From positions 3,560,501-3,624,500 of the forward strand of contig NZ_CP073745.1 of the NCBI RefSeq assembly GCF_024397975.1: a stretch of 64,000 bases of DNA, given 5' to 3'. The translations under genes and the position numbers were made by a program. Below the pieces are notes generated by a model. The model saw nothing but the letters and a program-made list of their open reading frames with translations. It was not told where the DNA came from and made no database searches. Of this stretch, positions 1 through 8,500 are shown piece after piece (position 1 is the first letter of the stretch; each line of letters begins with the position of its first letter). Origin of the DNA: Bacterioplanoides sp. SCSIO 12839 (GTDB lineage: Bacteria; Pseudomonadota; Gammaproteobacteria; Pseudomonadales; Oceanobacteraceae).

Positions 1-749
1 TGCTGAATGCCTTGTCGCAAACCACACCATTGTTCTACCTTCACGTCTGATTCACTGATCCTGCAATCAGCTTTAACGGTCAGCGCCAGACTGTAGTTCG
101 TACCAGGGCGATACAGCGCGCAAAAATCTGTTTTTTTAAAGCCTTTGATACCATCACAATCGGACGATAATTCCAGGCTCAGCGCATGGGTTCCGGAAAA
201 AGAAAAGACCAGTTTACGCAACGGTACTCTCAACCCCAGACCTTCTGCCTTGAGGTAAGATTCTTTTAACGTCCATAACTGCACGATGCCTGGTAGTTGC
301 TGCTCTACCGGCAGCGATCGTAACCAGTGAATTTCACTGTCAGCAAAATAATGTTCTGCCAACGCCATGTTAAATGCTGCTCGGGTATCGGCTTCGATAT
401 CAATCCCCACCACAAACCCGTCACTGATTACCAATGCAACCATGTCTTCGCTGTGCGACAAATTGAAGTGGATATTTAAATGTGAAAACAGAGGAGCAAG
501 CTGCGGCTTACCCTGAGCATCCACTTCAAACTGCCATTGCTGCGGCAGAATTTCCGGGTGTTTTTGCGATAACTGATAACGCAGCATTGCCCGGGCCAGC
601 AAATACTGATCCGCTTGCTGTGTTTGTCTGAATTGTTCCAACCGCTGCCGTTCTGTAGGGCTCAGCCAAGCAATGACCTGCTTGCGGAAGTCGGGCTCCT
701 CAAGCAGATTAATGCTGGCATAATTCAGCTGAACAAGCGGTTCAGGCAA
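1..749 (-). CDS. Sfp-type 4'-phosphopantetheinyl transferase (partial, C-terminus off the window)
   Basis: The enzyme transfers the phosphopantetheine arm of coenzyme A to a serine of acyl or peptidyl carrier proteins. The frame stays open to the left edge, so the C-terminus is missing. Visible family motifs are FNLSHS at residues 95-100, the acidic GIDIE at 115-119 and WTLKESYLKAEG at 159-170, the signature of Sfp/EntD-type transferases. An in-frame TAA lies three codons before the TTG at 749, and the first ATG is only residue 55, so TTG is the likely start, although no good ribosome binding site precedes it. It follows the dehydrogenase gene by 24 nt on the same strand and may be its last cotranscribed gene. 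The carrier protein it serves is not in view. Confidence 0.85.
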   Translation of the reverse strand, partial: MPEPLVQLNYASINLLEEPDFRKQVIAWLSPTERQRLEQFRQTQQADQYLLARAMLRYQLSQKHPEILPQQWQFEVDAQGKPQLAPLFSHLNIHFNLSHSEDMVALVISDGFVVGIDIEADTRAAFNMALAEHYFADSEIHWLRSLPVEQQLPGIVQLWTLKESYLKAEGLGLRVPLRKLVFSFSGTHALSLELSSDCDGIKGFKKTDFCALYRPGTNYSLALTVKADCRISESDVKVEQWCGLRQGIQ

Positions 750-773
750 CGCAGTTTTTTACCGGATTAACAA

Positions 774-1982
774 TCAGATTAAATCAAAGCCCGGCTCTTC
801 AATAACCTGCCATGGCAGGCCATGCTTGTTCATATCTTCCATAAATGGGTCCGGATCAAGCTGTTCAATATTCCAGACACCGTCTTCCATCCACTTACCT
901 TCAACCATCATTTTTGCGCCAATCATGGCAGGAACACCAGTGGTATAAGAAATGGCCTGGGACTGAACTTCGCCATAACAATCCTGATGGTCTTTCACGT
1001 TGTAGACGTAAACCGTACGTTCTTTACCATCTTTAATGCCACGCACTACGCAGCCGATACAGGTTTTGCCTTTGGTACGTGGACCTAGGGTGGAAGGATC
1101 GGGTAATAATTGCTTCAGGAACTGAATCGGTACAATTTCCTGACCATTAAAATTAACCGGCTCGATGCCCGTCATGCCAACATTACCTAACACCTCCAGG
1201 TGTTTAAGGTAACTTTCACCAAAACTCATCCAGAATTGAGCACGCTTCAGAGTTGGGTAGTTTTTGGTTAACGACTCCAGCTCTTCGTGATACATACGGT
1301 AAATATTGTAAGTACCAACACCATCCGGACAGGTGAATTCCTGCTTGATCGACATAGCAGGCGTTTCAACAAACTCACCCGCTTCCCAGTGACGGCATTC
1401 TGCGGTGACTTCGCGAATATTAATTTCCGGGTTGAAGTTGGTTGCAAACGGATAGCCATGGTCACCACCATTCACATCAATAATATCGAGGTAGTTAATT
1501 TCATCGAAATAATGCTTCGCCGCATAAGCGGTAAACATGTTGGTGGCACCCGGATCAAAACCAGAACCCAGCAGCGCCATCAGACCTGCTTGCTTGAACT
1601 TATCCTGATATTCCCACTGCCATTTGTATTCGAATTTTGCCGTATCCAGCGGTTCATAATTTGCGGTATCCAGATAATGAACCTTCATTTCCAGACAAGC
1701 GTCCATGATGGTTAAATCCTGATACGGTAAAGCCACATTAATCACCATAAATGGCTTATGCTTGCCAAATAAACGCACCAGATCCGCTACGCTGTCGGCA
1801 TCAACCTGTTCGGTTTCGATGTCGCGGTTGTAGTTTGCTTTAACCTGGCTGGCAATGGCGTCACACTTGCTTTTGGTACGACTGGCCAGAACGATTTCAC
1901 TGAATACTTCCGGCAGCTGAGCACACTTGTGCGCAACAACCTGGCCAACCCCACCGGCGCCAATAATAATTACTTTTTTCAC
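774..1982 (-). CDS. carboxynorspermidine/carboxyspermidine dehydrogenase (saccharopine dehydrogenase family)
   Basis: This NADPH-dependent enzyme of the saccharopine dehydrogenase family condenses aspartate semialdehyde with a diamine to give carboxynorspermidine or carboxyspermidine, an alternative route to triamines that does not need decarboxylated SAM. The N-terminal Rossmann motif GAGGVG is at residues 8-13, and the length (402 aa) suits the family. I chose the GTG at 1982 because AGAGGA lies 7 nt upstream and the conserved sequence begins there; an ATG at 2051 would overlap speA by 50 nt. It follows speA by 19 nt on the same strand, which supports a polyamine role rather than lysine metabolism. 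The partner decarboxylase (NspC type) is not in the window. Substrate preference, diaminopropane or putrescine, cannot be read from the sequence. Confidence 0.85.
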   Translation of the reverse strand: MKKVIIIGAGGVGQVVAHKCAQLPEVFSEIVLASRTKSKCDAIASQVKANYNRDIETEQVDADSVADLVRLFGKHKPFMVINVALPYQDLTIMDACLEMKVHYLDTANYEPLDTAKFEYKWQWEYQDKFKQAGLMALLGSGFDPGATNMFTAYAAKHYFDEINYLDIIDVNGGDHGYPFATNFNPEINIREVTAECRHWEAGEFVETPAMSIKQEFTCPDGVGTYNIYRMYHEELESLTKNYPTLKRAQFWMSFGESYLKHLEVLGNVGMTGIEPVNFNGQEIVPIQFLKQLLPDPSTLGPRTKGKTCIGCVVRGIKDGKERTVYVYNVKDHQDCYGEVQSQAISYTTGVPAMIGAKMMVEGKWMEDGVWNIEQLDPDPFMEDMNKHGLPWQVIEEPGFDLI

Positions 1983-2001
1983 AATAGAATCCTCTGAACG
2001 G

Positions 2002-3933
2002 TTAAAGCAAATGGTCTTTTTCGTAATAGGTGTAGCCTTGCATACTGGCATTGAAGGTATTCATCATTTGCTGGCGCTCACGAGCAGTAATGCGACCTTC
2101 ATTAACTGCAGCTTCGAGCTTATTGCGGTAGCGCAGTTTCATTTCCCATGGCTGATATTCGACATAACCCAGAACGTCTTCGATGGTGTCGCCATGAATT
2201 TCTTTAACAAATTCATAACCACCGTCATCACGTAAACGAATGCTGGCGACGTTGGTATCGCCAAATAAATTGTGCAGATCACCCAGGGTTTCCTGATACG
2301 CCCCCACCAGAAAAACGCCCAGGTAATATTCCTGCGAGTCCTGTAAGGAGTGCAGCGGTAACGTGGGGTTATATTCGCGATCGGTAGCAATAAAACGATC
2401 AATTTTGCCATCACAATCACAGGTGATATCGGCCAATACCGCACGGCGATCCGGCGCTTCTTGCAAGCGATGCACCGGCATTACCGGAAACATCTGATCA
2501 ATTGCCCAGCTGTCCGGCAATGATTGAAATAAACTGAAGTTGCCGTAATAAATATCGGCCAGCGATTCATCAAAGCCTTCGAGCTCCTTCGGGATCTGAT
2601 CCATCTCAGACAACAATGATTTAACCTGATGCAATACCTGTAAAAACAAGTTCTCGGCTTCTGCCCGGGTGCGCAGACCAATCTGGCCACGTTTGAATAA
2701 CTCCCGTATTTCATCACGGTAATAGTGAGCGTCGTTAAAACACTCCTGCAATCGCGCCGGTTTTAAATACTCGAAAATTCCGCGCATATTATCGAGTAGT
2801 TCATGACTGGCATCGCGTGAGGTTTTTATTTCGATTGGCTCAAAGCGTGTAACATCAAGAATGTTAAACAGCAGAATGGATGAGTAAGCGACGGTGGCGC
2901 GACCAGATTCTGTAACAATGGTAGGGTGACGAATACCGTAAGCATCCAGCGTCGACATAATGGTTTCCACCACGTCTTCACAATATTCATCGAGAGAATA
3001 ATTACGGCTTTGGCTTTCCTGAGAGTGCGCGCCGGTATAATCCACCGCCAGGCCACCACCCAGATCAATGTAATTCATCGCAGCGCCTTCCTTACACAGG
3101 TCAGCGTAATAGCGACAAGCCTCATTAACACCGCCACGAATATCGCGGATGTTCGGAATTTGCGAACCCAGGTGGCAATGTAATAACTGCAGACAATGCA
3201 GCATGTTATTGTCTTTCAGGACATCCACTACCTGAATAATCTGGCTGGCGGATAAACCAAAAACACTGCGATCACCACTGGTTGAATTCCAGTGTCCACC
3301 AACTTTCGACGTCATTTTTGCACGAACGCCAATTAACGGCTCAATACCCAAAGCCTTACTGCGCTCAATAATGATCGGCAGTTCAGCTAACGCTTCAATA
3401 ACAACAAAACAGCGGGTACCCAGCTTAACCGCCTGCAAAGCCAGATCGACAAATTCCTGATCTTTATAACCATTGCAAATTAACATCTGATCGCTGCTGT
3501 TATCCAAGGTGGATAACGCAGCAATCATTTCCGGCTTACTGCCAACCTCAAAACCGTGACTGTAACGCACACCAAATTGCGCAACTTCTTCAACAATTTG
3601 TGCTTGCTGATTTACTTTTATCGGGAATACACCCCGGTACTGACCCTGATAGCCAAGGCGGTCGATGATTTTATTAAATGAGTTATTAAGCTTACTTATG
3701 CTATGGTCAATAATATTTTCGATACGCAGCAAGGCTGGCATATGAAGATCGCGATCGCGCAATCCTTCGATTATTTCCAGCAGTGACAAACCTGATGAGG
3801 AATCGCACGACGGGTTTTTAATAATAACCTCACCGCCTGCATTGATATCAAAATACCCATTACCCCAGTTTTCGATACCATAAGTGCTTTTTGCACTATC
3901 GATGGTCCATCCGGCCTGCCGATCTATCTTCAC
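2002..3933 (-). CDS. speA: biosynthetic arginine decarboxylase, copy 1
   Basis: PLP-dependent decarboxylation of arginine to agmatine, the first step of putrescine synthesis by the ADC route. The 643-aa length fits the biosynthetic SpeA family. The PLP-binding lysine sits in FPIKVNQQ (Lys106), and the conserved DITCDCDGKID segment near the C-terminus carries the active-site cysteine expected of the fold-III decarboxylases. The start is a GTG at 3933 with only a weak ribosome binding site. Downstream on the same strand is the carboxyspermidine dehydrogenase gene. A second, clearly different SpeA lies at 18018-19940; this copy has the N-terminal TYGIENWGNGYF block that I associate with Pseudomonas-type SpeA. 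It is divergent from the agmatine-processing genes at 5593-7545. Confidence 0.95.
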   Translation of the reverse strand: MKIDRQAGWTIDSAKSTYGIENWGNGYFDINAGGEVIIKNPSCDSSSGLSLLEIIEGLRDRDLHMPALLRIENIIDHSISKLNNSFNKIIDRLGYQGQYRGVFPIKVNQQAQIVEEVAQFGVRYSHGFEVGSKPEMIAALSTLDNSSDQMLICNGYKDQEFVDLALQAVKLGTRCFVVIEALAELPIIIERSKALGIEPLIGVRAKMTSKVGGHWNSTSGDRSVFGLSASQIIQVVDVLKDNNMLHCLQLLHCHLGSQIPNIRDIRGGVNEACRYYADLCKEGAAMNYIDLGGGLAVDYTGAHSQESQSRNYSLDEYCEDVVETIMSTLDAYGIRHPTIVTESGRATVAYSSILLFNILDVTRFEPIEIKTSRDASHELLDNMRGIFEYLKPARLQECFNDAHYYRDEIRELFKRGQIGLRTRAEAENLFLQVLHQVKSLLSEMDQIPKELEGFDESLADIYYGNFSLFQSLPDSWAIDQMFPVMPVHRLQEAPDRRAVLADITCDCDGKIDRFIATDREYNPTLPLHSLQDSQEYYLGVFLVGAYQETLGDLHNLFGDTNVASIRLRDDGGYEFVKEIHGDTIEDVLGYVEYQPWEMKLRYRNKLEAAVNEGRITARERQQMMNTFNASMQGYTYYEKDHLL

Positions 3934-4321
3934 GTTAACACCCGTTAAAATCGCCGCATTGTCATCCGTTAAGGCTGCTGTAATTTCCGTGGTGATATCG
4001 AATTCCGCCTATCCTGTGCAATCGGACCACCCTTAAGAAAAGCGGATCATAATGATTTACATTTAGATTATCTAGCTATTAGATTGAAATTCTTCGCTAA
4101 TTTTCAGCGATGCGACAATGTTGGTATTCATGCCTTAGTTGCAATTGATAACCATTACCACCTGTGAAATAATCCCCGGCCGTCACTGGCACAGTAATTT
4201 TGCGACGCCCTGAATCTGGCGAGCAGCGCATTGGCACCAGGCAATTATTTTCTGCCTGATTGCACCTTACTAAGGCCCCAGCAATTTAATTTTTTTTTAT
4301 AATTAAGGGATGGGATATTCC
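3934..4321. other. intergenic region between divergent speA and the agu-linked operon
   Basis: About 390 bases without a convincing gene. It must hold the divergent promoters for speA (leftward) and the membrane protein-aguA-aguB unit (rightward). Visible elements are an imperfect palindrome TTAACGGGTGTTAA directly before the speA start, an AT-rich stretch around 4050-4100, and a short inverted repeat CAGGCA...TGCCTG at 4238-4258 about 65 nt before the rightward gene. The last could be an operator, but no known regulator site was recognised. Confidence 0.4.
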
Positions 4322-5578
4322 ATGAACGCTTCCCTGCCGCAAAACGCTCAAGTGCTGAACGCCGGAAAATCCAGGATCAAAGTTCTCGATTTCTACCGCG
4401 GTATTTGTGTGATGTTTATGCTTGTGGTGCATTTTTTCTATTTTTACGGCGCACCGGATTTCACTAAAACAGCAGTTGGCTTATCGTTTGAGTTGCTGAC
4501 CATCTGGATAGCTGCATGTATTTATCTGACATCGGGCCTGATCCTACTTACTCCCCAAGCCACCGGAGCACAACATACCAAACGTGCGATCCTGTTATTT
4601 TTGGGTGGTTACGCTGCAATTATTGCAGCGGTACACGGACTTGATTTCAAACCTGAATTTACCCACGAAGTTTTACTTGGAAGCGTTTGTTGTTTTGTTT
4701 TTTTGATGGGTATTTTTATCGCCATCGCTGGCGGTAAATCTCTTTCCACCGGCATTAAACGTGGACTTATTTTACTTGCTGCCGGTTATGCACTGAACTT
4801 CGTACGAAGCTCTGTACCTATGTGGTTATCGCTGCAACTGGGTTTGGTCAGTGCCGAAGATCTGGGAGGCGACACACCATTAACAGAATTCTTAGTTGTA
4901 GACATCCTGCAGTTTGCTGGTATCGCTTTTATTATCTGTAGCCTGCTGCGCCACTACCTGCCACAACCGAAGTATTGGTTGGGCTTAGCGCTGATTATTG
5001 CCTTTGCTTCCCCTTATGCATGGGACGCTAAAACGGGTAATTATGTTATTGATGAATTATTGAAGCTGCTGGCCGGCAATATTTCCGAAGGCGCTTTTTT
5101 CCCACAACTCCCCTGGTTAGCCTACGCCATATCAGGCATGGCGTTTGGCCACTGGATGAAGCAAGCTGATGATTTAAATAGTTTCCTGAAGAAATCAGCA
5201 TGGTACAGCCTGGCAGCCACCGTAGCAGGAATTGCGATCATTTTAACCGACGTTGATTATCACTCTGGTGATTCTATGCGCGCTGGTCCGGGCGCTGTGG
5301 TTGCCATCAGCGGCTTTACCGCATTAACCATATTTTTACTGCAGAACATCGTCGAGAAAATACCTCACAACCCGATATTCAGCTTTTGGTACAGCTGGAG
5401 CAAACACATTACCACCATCTATGTAGTGCACTGGCTGTTGATTGGTTGGGGCCTGATGTACTTTGGTTTCCGCACGCTCAGTGGCAGCAGTTTCTTAATT
5501 ACGTTGCTGGCGCTTTATGTGCTGACGCATTTTCTGGCAACCGGCTGGGCCAGATTCAAACCAGGCCAGAATAAATAA
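4322..5578 (+). CDS. multi-pass membrane protein, DUF1624/heparan-glucosaminide acetyltransferase-like
   Basis: A 418-aa integral membrane protein with roughly ten hydrophobic segments. Its N-terminus, RIKVLDFYRGICVMFMLVVH, resembles the first helix of DUF1624 and acyltransferase-3 type membrane acyltransferases (R..LD..RG.....H), and its C-terminus has the matching SKHITTIYVVHWLLIGWG helix. That places it tentatively among membrane proteins that move acetyl groups across the membrane; no substrate is known. I prefer the ATG at 4322 over 4310, because AAGGG abuts the earlier ATG directly and is better spaced for the later one. It ends 14 nt before aguA, so it is probably cotranscribed with the agmatine-to-putrescine genes, which hints at polyamine modification or transport. 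That link is inference. Confidence 0.65.
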   Translation: MNASLPQNAQVLNAGKSRIKVLDFYRGICVMFMLVVHFFYFYGAPDFTKTAVGLSFELLTIWIAACIYLTSGLILLTPQATGAQHTKRAILLFLGGYAAIIAAVHGLDFKPEFTHEVLLGSVCCFVFLMGIFIAIAGGKSLSTGIKRGLILLAAGYALNFVRSSVPMWLSLQLGLVSAEDLGGDTPLTEFLVVDILQFAGIAFIICSLLRHYLPQPKYWLGLALIIAFASPYAWDAKTGNYVIDELLKLLAGNISEGAFFPQLPWLAYAISGMAFGHWMKQADDLNSFLKKSAWYSLAATVAGIAIILTDVDYHSGDSMRAGPGAVVAISGFTALTIFLLQNIVEKIPHNPIFSFWYSWSKHITTIYVVHWLLIGWGLMYFGFRTLSGSSFLITLLALYVLTHFLATGWARFKPGQNK

Positions 5579-5592
5579 ATCGAATATCATTT

Positions 5593-6630
5593 ATGACTTT
5601 TTGTTTACCTCCCGAATGGCATCCTCAGGATGCCATTATGCTTACCTGGCCACATGAAGATACCGATTGGGCTCCTTACCTTGCCGAAGTAGAACCGGTT
5701 TATATCGAAGTGGCCCGTCAGGTATTACAACGTCAGTCGCTGCTGATTATCTGCCACAACGAAACCGTAAAACATCAGGTGCACTCTCTGCTGCAACACA
5801 GCAATATCGATATCAGCCGCCTGCATACTTTTATTATTCCTTGTGATGACACCTGGGCACGAGATCATGGGCCAATCACTCTGGTCGATGATCAGGGAAA
5901 CAACAAAGCGCTGGATTTTATTTTTAACGGTTGGGGCAACAAATACGACGCCAGTGCCGATAACGCCATCAACCGTCATTTATTACAACAAACTTCGGTA
6001 CAAGCTGAGTACCAGGCCGTTGAGTTTGTACTGGAAGGTGGTGGCATCGAAGTGGATGGCCAGGGTCATCTGCTGACCACCGAGCAATGTCTGTTAAATC
6101 CAAACCGTAATCCGGGTATGACTTGCGAGCAAATCGAGCAGCAGCTGAACCAGCACTTTGGCTGCGAAAAAGTCTTGTGGTTACAACATGGCAGCCTTGA
6201 GGGCGATGACACCGATTCGCACATCGATACCCTTGCCCGTTTTGCTCCGGACAACACCATTGTGTACGTCCAGTGTCATGATCAGAACGATGCGCACTTC
6301 GACGAATTACACCGGATGGAGCAAGAGCTAACCTCGTTGCGCCGTCATGATGGTAAGGCATTTAATCTGGTACCGCTGCCAATGCCAGCCGCATGCTTTA
6401 ATCAACAAGGCGAGCGCTTACCGGCAACTTATGCTAATTTCCTGATCATTAATGACGCAGTACTGGTACCGACCTATCGCCAGCCAGAACTGGATAATCG
6501 CGCCTTACAACAGGTACAAACTGCGTTTCCACAATACGATATTATTGCCGTCGACTGCCTGCCATTGATTGAGCAATTCGGCAGCCTGCATTGCATTACA
6601 ATGCAGCTACCCAAAGGGTTTTTAGCTTAG
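5593..6630 (+). CDS. aguA: agmatine deiminase
   Basis: Hydrolyses agmatine to N-carbamoylputrescine and ammonia, the second step of the arginine decarboxylase route. It belongs to the peptidylarginine deiminase fold (guanidino-modifying enzymes). Motifs seen are CDDTWARDHGP and NGWGNKYDA in the first half, EGGGIEVDG, HGSLEGDDTDSHID in the middle, and GSLHCITMQLP near the end with the nucleophile Cys334. The 345-aa length is slightly shorter than many homologues. It lies between the membrane protein gene and aguB, 9 nt before the latter, so the three are very likely one transcript. Confidence 0.95.
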   Translation: MTFCLPPEWHPQDAIMLTWPHEDTDWAPYLAEVEPVYIEVARQVLQRQSLLIICHNETVKHQVHSLLQHSNIDISRLHTFIIPCDDTWARDHGPITLVDDQGNNKALDFIFNGWGNKYDASADNAINRHLLQQTSVQAEYQAVEFVLEGGGIEVDGQGHLLTTEQCLLNPNRNPGMTCEQIEQQLNQHFGCEKVLWLQHGSLEGDDTDSHIDTLARFAPDNTIVYVQCHDQNDAHFDELHRMEQELTSLRRHDGKAFNLVPLPMPAACFNQQGERLPATYANFLIINDAVLVPTYRQPELDNRALQQVQTAFPQYDIIAVDCLPLIEQFGSLHCITMQLPKGFLA

Positions 6631-6639
6631 GTTTTCTTC

Positions 6640-7545
6640 ATGACAAAGACACTCAAAACCGCACTGATTCAGCAAAGTAAAAGCGCTGATTTGAATAAAA
6701 ACTTTGCCGACAGTATTCAGGCCATTCGCCTAGCGGCTGAAGCCGGTGCCAAACTGATTGTGCTGCAAGAATTACATCGTTCACTGTATTTCTGCCAGCA
6801 AGAAGACGTTGATGTGTTCGACCTGGCGGAAAGCATTCCCGGCCCATCCACCGATTCACTCGGCGAATTAGCAAAGTCTCTGGATGTGGTGATCGTCGCT
6901 TCGTTATTCGAAAAACGCGCTGCGGGCCTGTACCACAACACCGCTGTCGTACTCGACAGTGATGGCAGCATCGCCGGTAAATATCGCAAGATGCATATTC
7001 CGGATGACCCAGGCTTCTACGAGAAATTTTATTTTACCCCGGGCGATATGGGCTTTGAGCCGGTTCAGACCAGCGTTGGTAAATTGGGCGTATTAGTATG
7101 CTGGGACCAGTGGTTCCCGGAAGCTGCACGTTTAATGGCGCTTGCCGGTGCCGAGGTATTAATTTACCCCACTGCCATTGGCTGGGACCCGCGCGATGAC
7201 GAAGCAGAACAACGTCGCCAACTGGATGCCTGGGTAATCAGCCAGCGTGCCCATGCCGTGGCGAACGGTGTACCAGTACTGAGCTGTAATCGGGTAGGTC
7301 ACGAAGTCGATCCTGGCCCTGCTGGCGAGGTTGATAAAGCCGGACCAGGTATCGATTTCTGGGGACACAGCTTTATTGCCGGACCTCAGGGCGAATTTTT
7401 AGCCGTTGCCAGTGAAGATAAAGAAGAAATTCTGTACGCCGATGTGGATTTGAACCACGGTGAAAATGTGCGCCGCATCTGGCCATTTATGCGTGATCGT
7501 CGAATCGACCATTACCAGGATTTATTAAAAATTTATCGTGACTGA
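6640..7545 (+). CDS. aguB: N-carbamoylputrescine amidase
   Basis: Nitrilase-superfamily amidohydrolase that splits N-carbamoylputrescine into putrescine, CO2 and ammonia and so completes the agmatine route. The catalytic triad is visible as Glu44 (LQELHRS), Lys117 (KYRKMHIPDD) and Cys154 (LVCWDQWFPEAA). The length of 301 aa and the conserved FYEKFYFTPGD segment match the AguB family rather than generic nitrilases. It directly follows aguA and precedes the siderophore-interacting protein gene by about 50 nt. Confidence 0.95.
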   Translation: MTKTLKTALIQQSKSADLNKNFADSIQAIRLAAEAGAKLIVLQELHRSLYFCQQEDVDVFDLAESIPGPSTDSLGELAKSLDVVIVASLFEKRAAGLYHNTAVVLDSDGSIAGKYRKMHIPDDPGFYEKFYFTPGDMGFEPVQTSVGKLGVLVCWDQWFPEAARLMALAGAEVLIYPTAIGWDPRDDEAEQRRQLDAWVISQRAHAVANGVPVLSCNRVGHEVDPGPAGEVDKAGPGIDFWGHSFIAGPQGEFLAVASEDKEEILYADVDLNHGENVRRIWPFMRDRRIDHYQDLLKIYRD

Positions 7546-7593
7546 TTCCATGAAACGTCCAATACAGTCTTCAAAAACCTGAGGCCGGAATTT

Positions 7594-8436
7594 ATGTCCA
7601 GTGATCTTCCTTATCGGTTAACGGTAAGCCAGAGTCAGAGTATTACGAAAAATATGCGCCGCGTTACATTAACCGGTGACGACCTGGCTGAATTTCCTGA
7701 AGGCTGCGAAGGTGGCTATGTAAAACTGTTGTTTCCGCCACATGGTGAGACTGAATTACCATCGGCCGAAGCGGTTGATGCCGGTGCACCGGTTATCATG
7801 CGCACCTATACCGTACGCAAATTTAATAAAGCGGACTTAACGCTGGATATTGATCTGGTATTACATGGTGAAGTGAGTGAAGACTCTTCTCTCACATCAA
7901 GCTCCAGCACTAAATCAAAGTCAGGCCCAGCCTCAAGTTGGGCGGCACACACTCAGCCTGGCGATCACATGTTGATGTATGGACCGGGTAAAGTGAAGTT
8001 TGCCCAAGCCGATGCTGACTGGCTTTTATTTGCCGGTGATATGACCGCGCTACCCGCCATCAGTTGTCAGCTGGAGCAACTACCCGACAATGCCCGTGGT
8101 TACGCCGTGATTGAAATTAATGCGGACGAAGACCAGCAAGACCTGAAAAAACCAGAAGGTATTGAAATTATCTGGGTGGTTAATTCACATCCCGATAACG
8201 AGAACACGGTATTGAGTGATGCAGTAAAAGCCTTACCCTGGTTATCGGGCAAGGTGGCAATCTGGGCGGCGTGTGAGTTCAGCAATATGCGCTTATTACG
8301 CAGCTACTTTAAACAAGAAAAACAGGTTGGCCGTGATCAGCTGTACGTCAGCAGTTACTGGAAAATGGGTCAAACGGAAGATAAGCATAAAATTATCAAA
8401 AAGCAGGATGCTATCAGTGAAAATGCAGCTACATAA
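7594..8436 (+). CDS. siderophore-interacting protein (FAD-dependent ferric-siderophore reductase)
   Basis: A ViuB/YqjH-type flavoprotein that reduces ferric siderophores in the cytoplasm to release iron. The N-terminal FAD-binding beta-barrel contains the RTYTVRKF motif (about residues 70-77), followed by WAAHTQPGDHMLMYGPG. The C-terminal NAD-binding lobe ends with YVSSYWKMGQTEDKH, the typical closing motif of the SIP family. A serine-rich insert (residues about 96-112) sits between barrel strands and looks like a low-complexity loop. It follows aguB by about 50 nt and may be read through from it, but a functional connection to polyamines is not evident unless the cell makes a polyamine-based siderophore. 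Confidence 0.85.
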   Translation: MSSDLPYRLTVSQSQSITKNMRRVTLTGDDLAEFPEGCEGGYVKLLFPPHGETELPSAEAVDAGAPVIMRTYTVRKFNKADLTLDIDLVLHGEVSEDSSLTSSSSTKSKSGPASSWAAHTQPGDHMLMYGPGKVKFAQADADWLLFAGDMTALPAISCQLEQLPDNARGYAVIEINADEDQQDLKKPEGIEIIWVVNSHPDNENTVLSDAVKALPWLSGKVAIWAACEFSNMRLLRSYFKQEKQVGRDQLYVSSYWKMGQTEDKHKIIKKQDAISENAAT

Positions 8437-8500
8437 AAGTAATCCTATCTAATCCCCATCATCAACAAAACTTTCCGGCCAGAGCATCTACACTGAATGT

